A stretch of DNA of 64,000 bases, taken from assembly GCF_014200605.1 (NCBI RefSeq), contig NZ_JACHCE010000011.1, positions 62,001 through 126,000 on the forward strand, given 5' to 3'. Position numbers and translations under genes: made by a program. The notes under the pieces were generated by a model, which worked only from the letters and a program-made list of their open reading frames with translations, was not told where the DNA came from and made no database searches. The stretch comes from Pedobacter cryoconitis. Its GTDB lineage: Bacteria; Bacteroidota; Bacteroidia; Sphingobacteriales; Sphingobacteriaceae. This document shows positions 1 through 8,373 of the stretch, one piece after another. How positions within the stretch are numbered: the stretch's first letter is position 1; the number at the start of each line of letters is the position of its first letter.

Positions 1-42
1 ACCCGTGCACTCCGAAGTTTAAGAACAGCACTGCTTGGATAA
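1..42 (+). CDS. ECF RNA polymerase sigma factor, C-terminal end only
   Basis: The first 14 codons read ...RALRSLRTALLG followed by TAA. Arg/Leu-rich tails of this kind (…VSRALRSLRxxL) close Bacteroidota ECF sigma factors after the sigma-70 region 4 helix-turn-helix. The FecR-type anti-sigma gene 57 bases downstream is the usual partner, and context carries most of the call. The gene starts outside the window, so no domain can be checked. Confidence 0.6.
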   Translation, partial: TRALRSLRTALLG

Positions 43-99
43 ATTAAATATTTTATTGATTTAGCGTAGGGTAGCTGCCAGGTTAAGGTAGTTATAGGT

Positions 100-1050
100 A
101 TGAGCAATATACATCCCGATGTATTTAAACGTTATGCCGAAGGTAAATGCACCAGTGAAGAACGGAGATTAGTTGAAGAATGGTTAGAAAAAGAAGATGA
201 TCTTTCTGTCTTTACGAATCAAAGTGAAGACCCTGTCCTTAAGCATGCTATATGGGCAGAAATAAGAGAAAATGCCACACAAAAACAAACCGGTTATAAA
301 CTCAAACGGAGCCTGTTTGGTATGGTAGCAGCCATCTTGTTGGTTGCTGCCGGAGCATTTCTTTTCAAACGCAGCCCAGTCACAGCACAGCTTCCCCTGG
401 CCCGGGAAACATACGAAGTACCCAAAGGAAAAATGATCAGCCTGGTTTTGAATGACGGTACCCAGGTACAATTAGCAGGTGGAAGTTCATTTCAGTATCC
501 CCGTAATTTCCCTGGTCATACCAGAGAAGTTACATTAATCTCCGGTGAAGCCTTTTTTAAAGTAAAACACAATCCGGAACAACCGTTTATAGTTCACAGC
601 TCCGGTACAGAAGTAAAAGTTTTGGGTACCCGGTTTAACGTATCCAATGTAAGTGGATCGAAGCATCTTGCTGTTACCCTTACTCAAGGCAGTATTAGTT
701 TTAAAAGTAAAGATCAGGTAGAAAAGATACTGATCCCCGGCCAGAAGCTGACTTATGATAAAATACTGAATAAAACCCGGAAAATTGAAGCAGCAGATAC
801 AAGTTATACCACAAGCTGGACAGCAGGGATATTGTGGTTTAAGCAGTCGCCGGTTATGGAGGTTATACAAAAACTGGAAGCTTACTATGGCGTCACTTTC
901 AAGGTAGAAGGTACCCCTGATCTGACTGTCCCTTTAACGGGTAAGTTTAAACGTCAGCCCTTGTCAAGGATCTTGAAATTAATAGAAAACAGTTCTGAAT
1001 TGAAGTTTAAACAAGAGCAGAATACAATCACAATTTATAAAGCGAAATAA
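100..1050 (+). CDS. fecR: FecR family anti-sigma factor / iron-dicitrate sensor
   Basis: Inner-membrane anti-sigma regulator of 316 aa. It would hold the upstream ECF sigma factor until the outer-membrane receptor signals. The N-terminal cytoplasmic part (about 1-70) is the short sigma-binding helical region. One membrane segment lies near residues 75-92 (hydrophobic run GMVAAILLVAAGAFLF). The periplasmic FecR domain follows (about 105-205, with the GTRFNVS motif), then a C-terminal DUF4974 domain (about 245-316, WFKQSPVMEVIQKLEAYYGVTF) typical of Bacteroidota FecR proteins. The ECF sigma tail lies just upstream and the TonB receptor with an STN domain downstream, matching the standard sigma-FecR-receptor order. 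The length is normal for the family. Confidence 0.93.
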   Translation: MSNIHPDVFKRYAEGKCTSEERRLVEEWLEKEDDLSVFTNQSEDPVLKHAIWAEIRENATQKQTGYKLKRSLFGMVAAILLVAAGAFLFKRSPVTAQLPLARETYEVPKGKMISLVLNDGTQVQLAGGSSFQYPRNFPGHTREVTLISGEAFFKVKHNPEQPFIVHSSGTEVKVLGTRFNVSNVSGSKHLAVTLTQGSISFKSKDQVEKILIPGQKLTYDKILNKTRKIEAADTSYTTSWTAGILWFKQSPVMEVIQKLEAYYGVTFKVEGTPDLTVPLTGKFKRQPLSRILKLIENSSELKFKQEQNTITIYKAK

Positions 1051-1178
1051 CAACACACAAAAATAACCACACACCAAATGAATAATAAAGGCAGTCCCAT
1101 ACACCTGGTATCCTGAAAAACTACCGAACGTGCGCTAACACGCCGGTAGCAAATTTTCTCATCAATATCTCACAATTA

Positions 1179-3767
1179 ATGATCAAAAACGAAATTATGA
1201 ATTTAAAAATAAGTTCAGCACTATTGTCGTGCTTAACTATCTCAATTATTACATTTTTTACCACGTTCAATACCGTAAGGGCGCAGACCCATCCAGAAAC
1301 TGTCATCTCAATCAGTCCAAAAACACTTAAATTAAGAGACGTATTTGATCAGTTGTCAGAAAAGGCAGGCCTGAATTTTATTTACAGTAATATCGATAAA
1401 GAGCTTGAAAAAACAATTACAATAAACCCATCTTCTGCACCTGTTAAAGATATCCTTGAACAATTATCTCTGAAATCTGGTCTGAAATTTAGTGCCAGTG
1501 GCGATGATATTGCAGTAAAACATCAGGCTAAAGGAAATATCAGGGGAACCGTAAAAACTACAGACAAAGAGCCTGTTGCTTTTGTCACTGTAAGACTTAA
1601 AGGTTTAAAAAGCACGGAAACTAACGAAGACGGTGAATTTGAGTTTAAAAATATACCAGCTGGCGAGGTTACAATCAGTGTAAGCCATATCGGCCGTTCT
1701 GCGCAAAGCCGAAAAGCAATCGTGAAGGCGGATGAATATATATCCGTTGATTTTATGGTTTCTTCCAGTGCTACAGACTTGCAGGAAGTTGCTGTTAATG
1801 GGAATAGGGCAAACAAATTTGCTGAAAAAAAAAGTGACTATGTAGCCAAGCTGCCATTGAAAAATCTGGAGAATGCCCAGGTATATAATACGGTAAGCAA
1901 CAGGTTAATGAAAGAACAATTGAGTGTAAATGTATTACAGGCTTTGTCTAATATTCCGGGAGCTGTGCCATCTACCAGTGCAAGAGGAGAGACCCAGATT
2001 ACATTAAGGGGGTTTATAGCCGTTTTAGGCGCCAGAAATGGGATTCAGTATGTTGCAGCAGGAAGAACTTCTGTCGATCCTATAAATATTGAACGCATAG
2101 AAGTCCTTAAAGGTCCATCTGCCACATTGTTTGGTAATGCTGTTTCTTCTTATGGCGGCGCCATAAACCTGGTCACTAAAAAGCCGTTTGAAACAGCTGC
2201 CGCAGAATTGTCTTATTCTGTTGGAAGCTGGGGACTGAGCAGAATTACTGCTGATGTCAATACACCGCTTAATGAAGATAAAACAGCCTTATTAAGGGTA
2301 AATGCGGCAATTAATAAACAGGAAAGTTTTCTGGAAACAGGGCATAACAATACTTTTGCAATTGATCCGAGTTTAACTTATCGCGTAAACGATAGGCTTA
2401 CACTTGCTATGGATATTGAAGCTACAAGAGAAGATGTAACCAGGCCGGGTTCCCTTAATTTCGATGTTCTGAAATTAAAGAATGTTAACCAGATCCCTCT
2501 GGATTATAAGCAGACACTTTTTGCCGATGATTTTAATGCCATCGCCAATACTTTCCGTACTTATTTTGAGGCCAGGTACCAGCTGTCTAAAGAATGGGCA
2601 TCTTATACTAACCTTTCTGTGAATAATGAGAGATTAGAAAAAAGTTATCAGAATGAGTCTGTGTTTATCAGTGCTGATAGTATAAAGCGTGCAATCCGGG
2701 TTTTTGGACCTTTTAATACAACAAACACGAATATCCAGCACAATCTGAAAGGTGATTTTAAAATTGGTTCGATCCGGAACCGTTTCATCTGGGGCGTTGA
2801 TTATACCCGCGAAATACAAAGCAGGTATACTGCAAGGGCTACTATTGACTATATCTCCATCAAGGAACCAATTCTTCATGTCACCAGGGCTCAGGCAGAT
2901 AAAGTTCTTGGGCTTGCTTATGGATATACTTACCAGGTTAACAGATATGCGACTTATGTTTCTGATCTGGTGAACCTGACAGACCGTTTAATGGTGCTGC
3001 TGAGTTTGCGTGCAGACAGGTATCAGAGAAAAACCAGCGATGGGGGAACGGAGAATTACAGCCAGACTTCTTTCACTCCAAAATTGGGTCTGATTTATCA
3101 GCCTGTTAAAGATCAGGTATCTCTATTTGCAAATTATATGAGTGGTTTCACCAATATGGCACCTGTATCACAGCCAGATGGAACTACTTTGGCATTAAAG
3201 CCAGAATATGGTATCCAATGGGAGAGTGGGGTGAAAATTAATACCAAAGACAATAAGTATACAGCGACTTTGAGTTATTACAACATCAATGTCCGTGATG
3301 CTGTCCGTATGGATGCAAGTCAATATACTTTTCAGGATGGGAAGCAAAAGAGTAAAGGATTTGACCTTAGTTTTGTCGCAAACCCTATCCCAGGTTTGAA
3401 TATGATTGTAGGTTATGCATTTAATGAAAATCATTATATACAGTCCGCATCAGGAATTGGAAAAGAAGTGATTGCCAATCCAAAAAACGTTGCCAATTTC
3501 TGGTTGGGCTATAAGTTTCAGCCGGGTACAGCATTAACTAACTTCGGATTAGGTTTTGGCGGTAACTATGTAGATAAAAGTTTCCATAATACAGATAATA
3601 CGGTAATTATCCCTTCGTATACGCTCCTGAATGCAACTGCATTCTATGAACAGCAAAAATGGAGATTTGGTTTGGCCTGTAATAACCTCGCAAATCAAAA
3701 ATACTGGTCTTATGAAAATCCGCAACCATTAAGACAGCTAATTCTAAGTACTTCGTTTAGATTCTAA
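1179..3767 (+). CDS. TonB-dependent siderophore-type receptor with STN signalling domain
   Basis: Outer-membrane transporter, about 862 aa. A signal peptide ends near residue 36 (…FNTVRAQ). An STN secretin/TonB short domain follows (about 50-105), which contacts FecR in the periplasm. Then come a carboxypeptidase-regulatory-like beta-sandwich (about 118-195), the plug (about 225-335, containing ETQITLRGF and RIEVLKGPSATLFG) and a beta-barrel to the terminal aromatic residue (SFRF). The plug and lack of SusC features favour ferric-siderophore uptake over glycan import. An alternative ATG at 1197 gives a tidier signal peptide (MNLKISSALL…), and I slightly favour it. The PepSY protein begins 7 bases after the stop, so the two are probably co-transcribed. 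The actual ligand cannot be told from sequence. Confidence 0.92.
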   Translation: MIKNEIMNLKISSALLSCLTISIITFFTTFNTVRAQTHPETVISISPKTLKLRDVFDQLSEKAGLNFIYSNIDKELEKTITINPSSAPVKDILEQLSLKSGLKFSASGDDIAVKHQAKGNIRGTVKTTDKEPVAFVTVRLKGLKSTETNEDGEFEFKNIPAGEVTISVSHIGRSAQSRKAIVKADEYISVDFMVSSSATDLQEVAVNGNRANKFAEKKSDYVAKLPLKNLENAQVYNTVSNRLMKEQLSVNVLQALSNIPGAVPSTSARGETQITLRGFIAVLGARNGIQYVAAGRTSVDPINIERIEVLKGPSATLFGNAVSSYGGAINLVTKKPFETAAAELSYSVGSWGLSRITADVNTPLNEDKTALLRVNAAINKQESFLETGHNNTFAIDPSLTYRVNDRLTLAMDIEATREDVTRPGSLNFDVLKLKNVNQIPLDYKQTLFADDFNAIANTFRTYFEARYQLSKEWASYTNLSVNNERLEKSYQNESVFISADSIKRAIRVFGPFNTTNTNIQHNLKGDFKIGSIRNRFIWGVDYTREIQSRYTARATIDYISIKEPILHVTRAQADKVLGLAYGYTYQVNRYATYVSDLVNLTDRLMVLLSLRADRYQRKTSDGGTENYSQTSFTPKLGLIYQPVKDQVSLFANYMSGFTNMAPVSQPDGTTLALKPEYGIQWESGVKINTKDNKYTATLSYYNINVRDAVRMDASQYTFQDGKQKSKGFDLSFVANPIPGLNMIVGYAFNENHYIQSASGIGKEVIANPKNVANFWLGYKFQPGTALTNFGLGFGGNYVDKSFHNTDNTVIIPSYTLLNATAFYEQQKWRFGLACNNLANQKYWSYENPQPLRQLILSTSFRF

Positions 3768-3773
3768 AGTTTA

Positions 3774-4949
3774 ATGTTTAAGAAGTTTATTCAAAAAATC
3801 CATCTCTGGCTCGGTTTTATTACCGGGCTGGTGCTGGTCATTAACTTACTTCCTGCTTCTATTTTTGCATTTAATACAGAGTTGAAAGACTGGTGGTACC
3901 ATCGGGCGATTTTTGCAACCGAAATTAAAACGAGTACGCTGCCTATTTCTGTACTCAAAGAAAAAGTAAGGGCAACTTTAAAAAATAAAGAAGTCATTAC
4001 ACATATTGAGGTAAACAGCGATAAAACCAGGGGTTATGCTTTCGGGATTTATGAAGAAAGTAAACACCCGGGATTTACTTATTTCTCAGAATCAGAAGTA
4101 AATAAAGAAGTTTATGTCAATCCATACACCGGGAAAATTCAGGGAGAAATTGATTTAAGGTATGACTGGATTAAAATCTGTGAGGCCATTCACCGCAGGA
4201 TGCTGCTTCATTATAATTATGGAGGGCATTGGTTTATAGCCATTTCTACATTGGCGATCATCTTTTCTTTGTTTACCGGATTAGTCCTGTGGTTCCCTAA
4301 AAATAAGGCAGCTTTAAAACAGCGTTTCATTTTTAAAAGAAATGTGCGTTGGAGACGCAGAAACTATGATATTCATAATGTTGGTGGTTTTTACAGTTAT
4401 ATTCTGATCTTATTTCTTGCAGTAACAGGCTTATTGTGGAGTTTTGACTGGTGGGCCGCTGGTTTCTACAGGCTTTTTGGTGAAAATTATAAGACCATGA
4501 GTGCGATTCAACAGGAATTTATACCACATCCGGTAAAGTCATCTGTTTTTAACCCGCTGGATGCAGCTTTTGAAAATGTATGGAGTAAAAGAAAAAGCTG
4601 GTCATCAATGGTGATTGCTTTCCCCGAAGAAGGGGACGAGAAAAATACAGATAAGCTCTTTTTTTATCTGAAATTTAATGATCATACAGGCTGGGATGAG
4701 AGTGATCAATATGTTTATCATACTGGCAGGTTGATTAAGCAGGTTCTCCAGGAGCAAAAAAGTACTGCAATAAAATGGCAGGATTCAAATTATGCCTTTC
4801 ATACCGGCGGGATTTATGGTTTACCGACTAAAATTCTGACCTGTCTGACTACTTTGTTTTGTGCCTCTCTTCCAATCACAGGTTTGATCATCTGGTTCGG
4901 GAAAAAGAAGAAAAACAAATCCGCTATCCGGAGTAAAAAGAACAAGTAG
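3774..4949 (+). CDS. PepSY-associated transmembrane protein, iron-uptake linked
   Basis: Inner-membrane protein of 391 aa from the PepSY_TM family. Four membrane segments are visible near residues 12-33, 147-172, 203-226 and 357-379. Between the first two lies a periplasmic PepSY-like region containing YVNPYTGKIQGEID. Conserved histidines occur next to membrane segments (KIHLWLGF, AIHRRMLLH, DIHNVGGF), which in this family are proposed haem ligands for ferric-siderophore reduction. Immediate linkage to the TonB receptor (7 bp) supports a role in iron release after siderophore uptake. The reductase role is inference from the family; the membrane topology is visible. The lysine-rich tail is probably cytoplasmic. 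Confidence 0.85.
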   Translation: MFKKFIQKIHLWLGFITGLVLVINLLPASIFAFNTELKDWWYHRAIFATEIKTSTLPISVLKEKVRATLKNKEVITHIEVNSDKTRGYAFGIYEESKHPGFTYFSESEVNKEVYVNPYTGKIQGEIDLRYDWIKICEAIHRRMLLHYNYGGHWFIAISTLAIIFSLFTGLVLWFPKNKAALKQRFIFKRNVRWRRRNYDIHNVGGFYSYILILFLAVTGLLWSFDWWAAGFYRLFGENYKTMSAIQQEFIPHPVKSSVFNPLDAAFENVWSKRKSWSSMVIAFPEEGDEKNTDKLFFYLKFNDHTGWDESDQYVYHTGRLIKQVLQEQKSTAIKWQDSNYAFHTGGIYGLPTKILTCLTTLFCASLPITGLIIWFGKKKKNKSAIRSKKNK

Positions 4950-5075
4950 TAATTATCTCTATGGTCTATGGCACTTCCCGCATCAAAGCAATTGCATCCA
5001 GGCTGATCACAAAGAATTTTTCTGTGTTAACATACTTTGTTTGTATCAGGTTCGTTACATTAAATATGTTTGATT

Positions 5076-5083
5076 TATCTTTG
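5076..5083 (+). promoter_or_regulatory. -7 box TATCTTTG upstream of the lipoprotein gene
   Basis: TATCTTTG matches the Bacteroidota -7 consensus TAnnTTTG and lies about 93 bases before the ATG at 5176. No convincing -33 TTG was seen at the right distance, so this is a tentative promoter. Confidence 0.35.
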
Positions 5084-5175
5084 CTAAAATGTTTTAACAA
5101 CCTGAATCATTTAGTCATTTGCTTAGATCAGGCTATAGAATTAACAATTTCAAAAACAATGTAAAAGCGAAAGCT

Positions 5176-5715
5176 ATGAAGCATCTTAAACAAGTTTCCC
5201 TTAGTTGGCCGAAACAATTATTACTCATTTTTATCCTGCTCTTTACACTAAATTCCTGTAAAGACAAAGACACTGGTACGCCAGAATCAGTAAATAATCC
5301 TGTGAAAGATAACACAGGGGATCAATGGAATACGGCTAATCTGACTAATTATGAATCTTACTCCCAGCCTGGCAGTGAAGAATGCCGCAATTTCAATGGA
5401 TGTGAATATCCGGGTAAATTCGCTTTCTTAGAGAATACACAATTAGAAAGCTGGGTAAAGGCAAATAATATCGTCGCTATACATTCTAAAGATGCCGGAA
5501 CTTATAAATTAAAGACATTACGTTTAAAACAAGGGAATAATGAAATTGATGTCAAAGTTTATGATCAGTGTTCTGATTCGGATTGTAATGGCTGCTGCAC
5601 AATCAATGCACATGAAAACGGGCAATCTTTTCTGATTGATATTGAAAAATATACCATGCAGCGTTTTGGCTCGGGCTCAGGTATAGTACAGTGGAGATGT
5701 CTGGATTGCAAATAA
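5176..5715 (+). CDS. hypothetical lipoprotein, cysteine-rich
   Basis: I chose the ATG at 5176 (MKHLKQVSLSWPKQ…) because it gives a clean lipoprotein signal with hydrophobic core LLLIFILLFTL and lipobox NSC, Cys at residue 28. The upstream extension of the frame to 5119 is not signal-like. The mature part (about 150 aa) contains several further cysteines, including C-D-S-D-C-N-G-C-C near residues 137-145 and a C-x2-C at the very end, suggesting disulphides or metal binding. I do not recognise a family. It stands alone, convergent with the LacI gene, with no operon partner. Confidence 0.7.
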   Translation: MKHLKQVSLSWPKQLLLIFILLFTLNSCKDKDTGTPESVNNPVKDNTGDQWNTANLTNYESYSQPGSEECRNFNGCEYPGKFAFLENTQLESWVKANNIVAIHSKDAGTYKLKTLRLKQGNNEIDVKVYDQCSDSDCNGCCTINAHENGQSFLIDIEKYTMQRFGSGSGIVQWRCLDCK

Positions 5716-5736
5716 AAAGATTGTTCTGATTTTATA

Positions 5737-6744
5737 TTACCGGGTAGAAGCCCTGTAGATTAATTCTGCATCCAGCACAATTGTTCTGCTTAAAGCCTCA
5801 CTGTCTTTGATCTTTTCTAAAATTAATCCGGCAGCGGCTTCTCCCATTTGTACTAAAGGTTGTGCGACACTGGTTAACTGAGGATGTACTATCGTGGCTA
5901 GTTCAGTTCCAGAGAAACCTGCAATGGCTACCTCATCAGGTATTTTGATATTTTGTTCAAGCAGATAGTTCATGGCGCCAATGGCCAGCGTATCAGTGAA
6001 GGCAAAAATGCTGTCGAACCCTATTTTTTTGTTTAACAATTGTATGGCAGCATTTCTTCCGTCTTCAAAAGTAATGCCTTCGGGTTGGATCATCAATTCC
6101 GGATCAAAAAGACCATGTTTGGTCAATATCCTTTGATAACCCGCCGCTCTTTCCGCCGAATTACGGATGCTTGAAGGCCCCATAATATGGGCAATCCTTT
6201 TTCTGCCGGTATCAATTAAATGTTCTATCATTAAAGAGGCCTTGATATGATCATTTACCACTACTCTGGAGGCATCCAGTGATTTACCAGGGATTCTGTC
6301 AAAAAATACCAGAGGAATTCCGCGGTCCATAATCTGCTGGTATAAATCTTCATTATGGGTTTCGTGAGATAGATTAATTAGGATACCATCCACATTAAAT
6401 TCTTCCAGGAGCTGCAGGTTTTTTCTTTCTATCAGCGGGTTCTCGTCCGATTCTGTGATGATAACCCGGTATCCCAGCGGGTATAAAATATTCTGGATGC
6501 CACGCAGTACTTTTGAAGCAAAAGGAGTGATCATTTCCGGAACTACTAAACCTATATTTTTCGATTGACCGTATTTCAGGTTTAAAGCTGTAGGGTTGGG
6601 TTTATATCCGAGTTTTCCGGCCGCTTCAAGTACCTTCTTTTTAGTGTCAGGATGTATATTTTTATCGTTCACCAATGCCCTTGATATGGTCGAGGTAGAT
6701 AACAATAAATACTTGGCCAGGTCTTTAATGGTGATACGCTTCAT
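5737..6744 (-). CDS. LacI family transcriptional regulator of the polyol/fructose locus
   Basis: Repressor of 335 aa. The N-terminal LacI helix-turn-helix is visible (ITIKDLAKYLLLSTSTISRALVN, residues 3-26) with the hinge at 45-60, followed by a periplasmic-binding-protein-like effector domain (NIGLVVPEMITPFASKVLRGI… to the end). It is divergent from the mannitol dehydrogenase/MFS/fructokinase genes. Two LacI-type palindromes lie in the shared intergenic region, one overlapping the expected -33 zone of this gene, so autorepression and control of the catabolic genes are likely. The inducer is probably a polyol or keto-sugar of that pathway (inference). Confidence 0.9.
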   Translation of the reverse strand: MKRITIKDLAKYLLLSTSTISRALVNDKNIHPDTKKKVLEAAGKLGYKPNPTALNLKYGQSKNIGLVVPEMITPFASKVLRGIQNILYPLGYRVIITESDENPLIERKNLQLLEEFNVDGILINLSHETHNEDLYQQIMDRGIPLVFFDRIPGKSLDASRVVVNDHIKASLMIEHLIDTGRKRIAHIMGPSSIRNSAERAAGYQRILTKHGLFDPELMIQPEGITFEDGRNAAIQLLNKKIGFDSIFAFTDTLAIGAMNYLLEQNIKIPDEVAIAGFSGTELATIVHPQLTSVAQPLVQMGEAAAGLILEKIKDSEALSRTIVLDAELIYRASTR

Positions 6745-6767
6745 GAACTCTTTGATTTGGATTTTAT

Positions 6768-6775
6768 CAAAACTA
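6768..6775 (-). promoter_or_regulatory. -7 box of the lacI-type gene (TAGTTTTG)
   Basis: On the minus strand TAGTTTTG matches TAnnTTTG, 23 bases before the regulator's start codon. The expected -33 region falls within the first palindromic operator, which would allow autorepression. Confidence 0.45.
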
Positions 6776-6793
6776 AGAAAAACAAACCCATAT

Positions 6794-6805
6794 GGGAACG
6801 TTCCC
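6794..6805. promoter_or_regulatory. LacI-type operator 1
   Basis: Perfect palindrome GGGAACGTTCCC with a central CpG, the normal layout of LacI-family operators. It lies between the divergent regulator and the dehydrogenase gene. Confidence 0.7.
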
Positions 6806-6813
6806 CGAATTTT

Positions 6814-6825
6814 GGTAACGTTCCC
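6814..6825. promoter_or_regulatory. LacI-type operator 2
   Basis: GGTAACGTTCCC differs from operator 1 by one base. The centres are exactly 20 bp apart, about two helical turns, so two dimers would sit on the same DNA face. Confidence 0.65.
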
Positions 6826-6872
6826 ATGAATAATTTCTTAGTATAGATGCTACAACCATAGCCTTCATGGCA

Positions 6873-6880
6873 TAAGTTTG
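6873..6880 (+). promoter_or_regulatory. -7 box TAAGTTTG of the mannitol dehydrogenase operon
   Basis: Exact fit to TAnnTTTG, 19 bases before the start codon. It lies downstream of both operators. No good -33 element was seen. Confidence 0.45.
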
Positions 6881-6899
6881 GCAAACCAATATAATTTTT

Positions 6900-8336
6900 A
6901 TGAATGCAGAGAACTATCGTTACGAGCGTAAGAATATCCAGTCAGGTATTTTACATATAGGTGTAGGCAATTTTCACCGCGCACACCAGGCATTTTACAC
7001 AGATCAATTACTACAGAATGATGACCAGAGCGAATGGGGTATTTGCGGTGTCTGTTTATTGCCATCCGACGAAAATATAGTCAGAAATTTAAGAGCACAA
7101 AATCTTGATTATAGCTTAACCGTATGTGGAAGAGATGGTCAGGATCAAATTTATCAGATAGGTGCTATACATGAATTGCTCTGGGCGGTAGAAGAGCCTG
7201 GGGCAGTACTGGCTAAAATTGCAGATAGCGCAATTAAAATTATCACCCTAACCATAACAGAAGGAGGTTATAACCTGGATAAAGCAACTAAAAATTTTAT
7301 TCTGGAAGATGAAAAGATCAAACACGATCTGGAAAATCCCGGTCATCCTCAAACTGTTTTTGGTTTTATTGCCCAGGGGCTTCGTCAGCGCAGAGCTGCC
7401 GGTAGCGGCAGCATTACTATCCTTTCTTGTGATAACCTGGAGCATAATGGAAATACTGCGAAGAATGCCTTTACTGCATTTATAAAGGCTCAGGATAAAG
7501 AACTGGCTGTCTGGGTTAATGACCATGTCACCTTCCCTAATAGTATGGTAGACCGGATTACACCTTCAACAAGCCCGGAAGATGTGCAGAGGCTGAACAA
7601 AAAAAGTGGAATCGCTGATGCGGCTCCCGTTTATTGCGAAGACTTTATTCAATGGGTAATCGAAGACAATTTCATTGCCGGCCGTCCAGCATGGGAAAGA
7701 GTGGGCGTAGAATTTACAGCTGACGTCACTGCATTTGAGAATATGAAGCTGAGTCTTTTGAATGCTTCCCATACTTTATTATCCTATCCGTCTTTCCTTA
7801 AAGGGTACCGTAAAGTGGATCAGGCCATGCAGGATGAGGATATCGTTAAATACGTGCGTGATTTCATGAACATTGATATTACGCCTCATGTACCTGCTCC
7901 TGAAAACACAAATCTGGAAGAATATAAACAGACATTGATAGCGCGTTTTGCTAACCATAGCGTCAGCGATCAGGTGAGCAGGTTATGTTTTGATGGGGTT
8001 TCGAAATTCCCGGTGTATATTATGCCTAACTTAATTAAGATGCTTGCAAAAGGGCAGGACCCTATCCGGGTAGCATTTCTGCTGGCAGCTTACAGACATT
8101 ATCTTAAATATCAAAAAGATGATGAGGAACAATCTTATCAGATAGCTGAACCCTGGTTAACAGCAGCTGACAAAAAATGTATTGCCAGCGATGCGCCGGT
8201 TGACTTTTTAGATTTATCCGCCTTTAAAAGCACTGATCTGAAAACTGCTGCCTATTTTGTAGAACTATACCTGCAGCTGGTCAGGGAGATCAAAGATAAA
8301 GGTGTTAAATCTGTACTGCAAACTATTGTGGCTTAA
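6900..8336 (+). CDS. mannitol dehydrogenase family protein (D-mannitol 2-dehydrogenase or related polyol/fructuronate oxidoreductase)
   Basis: NAD(P)-dependent long-chain polyol dehydrogenase, 478 aa, cytoplasmic. The N-terminal Rossmann domain carries LHIGVGNFHRAHQAFYTDQLL (about 18-38). The characteristic mid-region is seen as SCDNLEHNGN and PNSMVDRITPST (about 180-222). The C-terminal helical domain carries the family motif with catalytic Lys (MKLSLLNASHTLLSYPSFL, about 282-300). The family interconverts mannitol/fructose, fructuronate/mannonate and similar pairs. The downstream fructokinase points to fructose as product and therefore to mannitol (or another fructose-yielding polyol) as substrate; that is inference. 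It is the first gene of the operon, 37 bp before the MFS gene. Confidence 0.88.
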   Translation: MNAENYRYERKNIQSGILHIGVGNFHRAHQAFYTDQLLQNDDQSEWGICGVCLLPSDENIVRNLRAQNLDYSLTVCGRDGQDQIYQIGAIHELLWAVEEPGAVLAKIADSAIKIITLTITEGGYNLDKATKNFILEDEKIKHDLENPGHPQTVFGFIAQGLRQRRAAGSGSITILSCDNLEHNGNTAKNAFTAFIKAQDKELAVWVNDHVTFPNSMVDRITPSTSPEDVQRLNKKSGIADAAPVYCEDFIQWVIEDNFIAGRPAWERVGVEFTADVTAFENMKLSLLNASHTLLSYPSFLKGYRKVDQAMQDEDIVKYVRDFMNIDITPHVPAPENTNLEEYKQTLIARFANHSVSDQVSRLCFDGVSKFPVYIMPNLIKMLAKGQDPIRVAFLLAAYRHYLKYQKDDEEQSYQIAEPWLTAADKKCIASDAPVDFLDLSAFKSTDLKTAAYFVELYLQLVREIKDKGVKSVLQTIVA

Positions 8337-8373
8337 GGTCATCAGGCTAATTTGAATTTTATTCTATAAAATC

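Noticed and set aside
4961..5164. 67-codon frame between the PepSY and lipoprotein genes
   Set aside because: No domain or signal, and it overlaps the promoter region of the lipoprotein gene.
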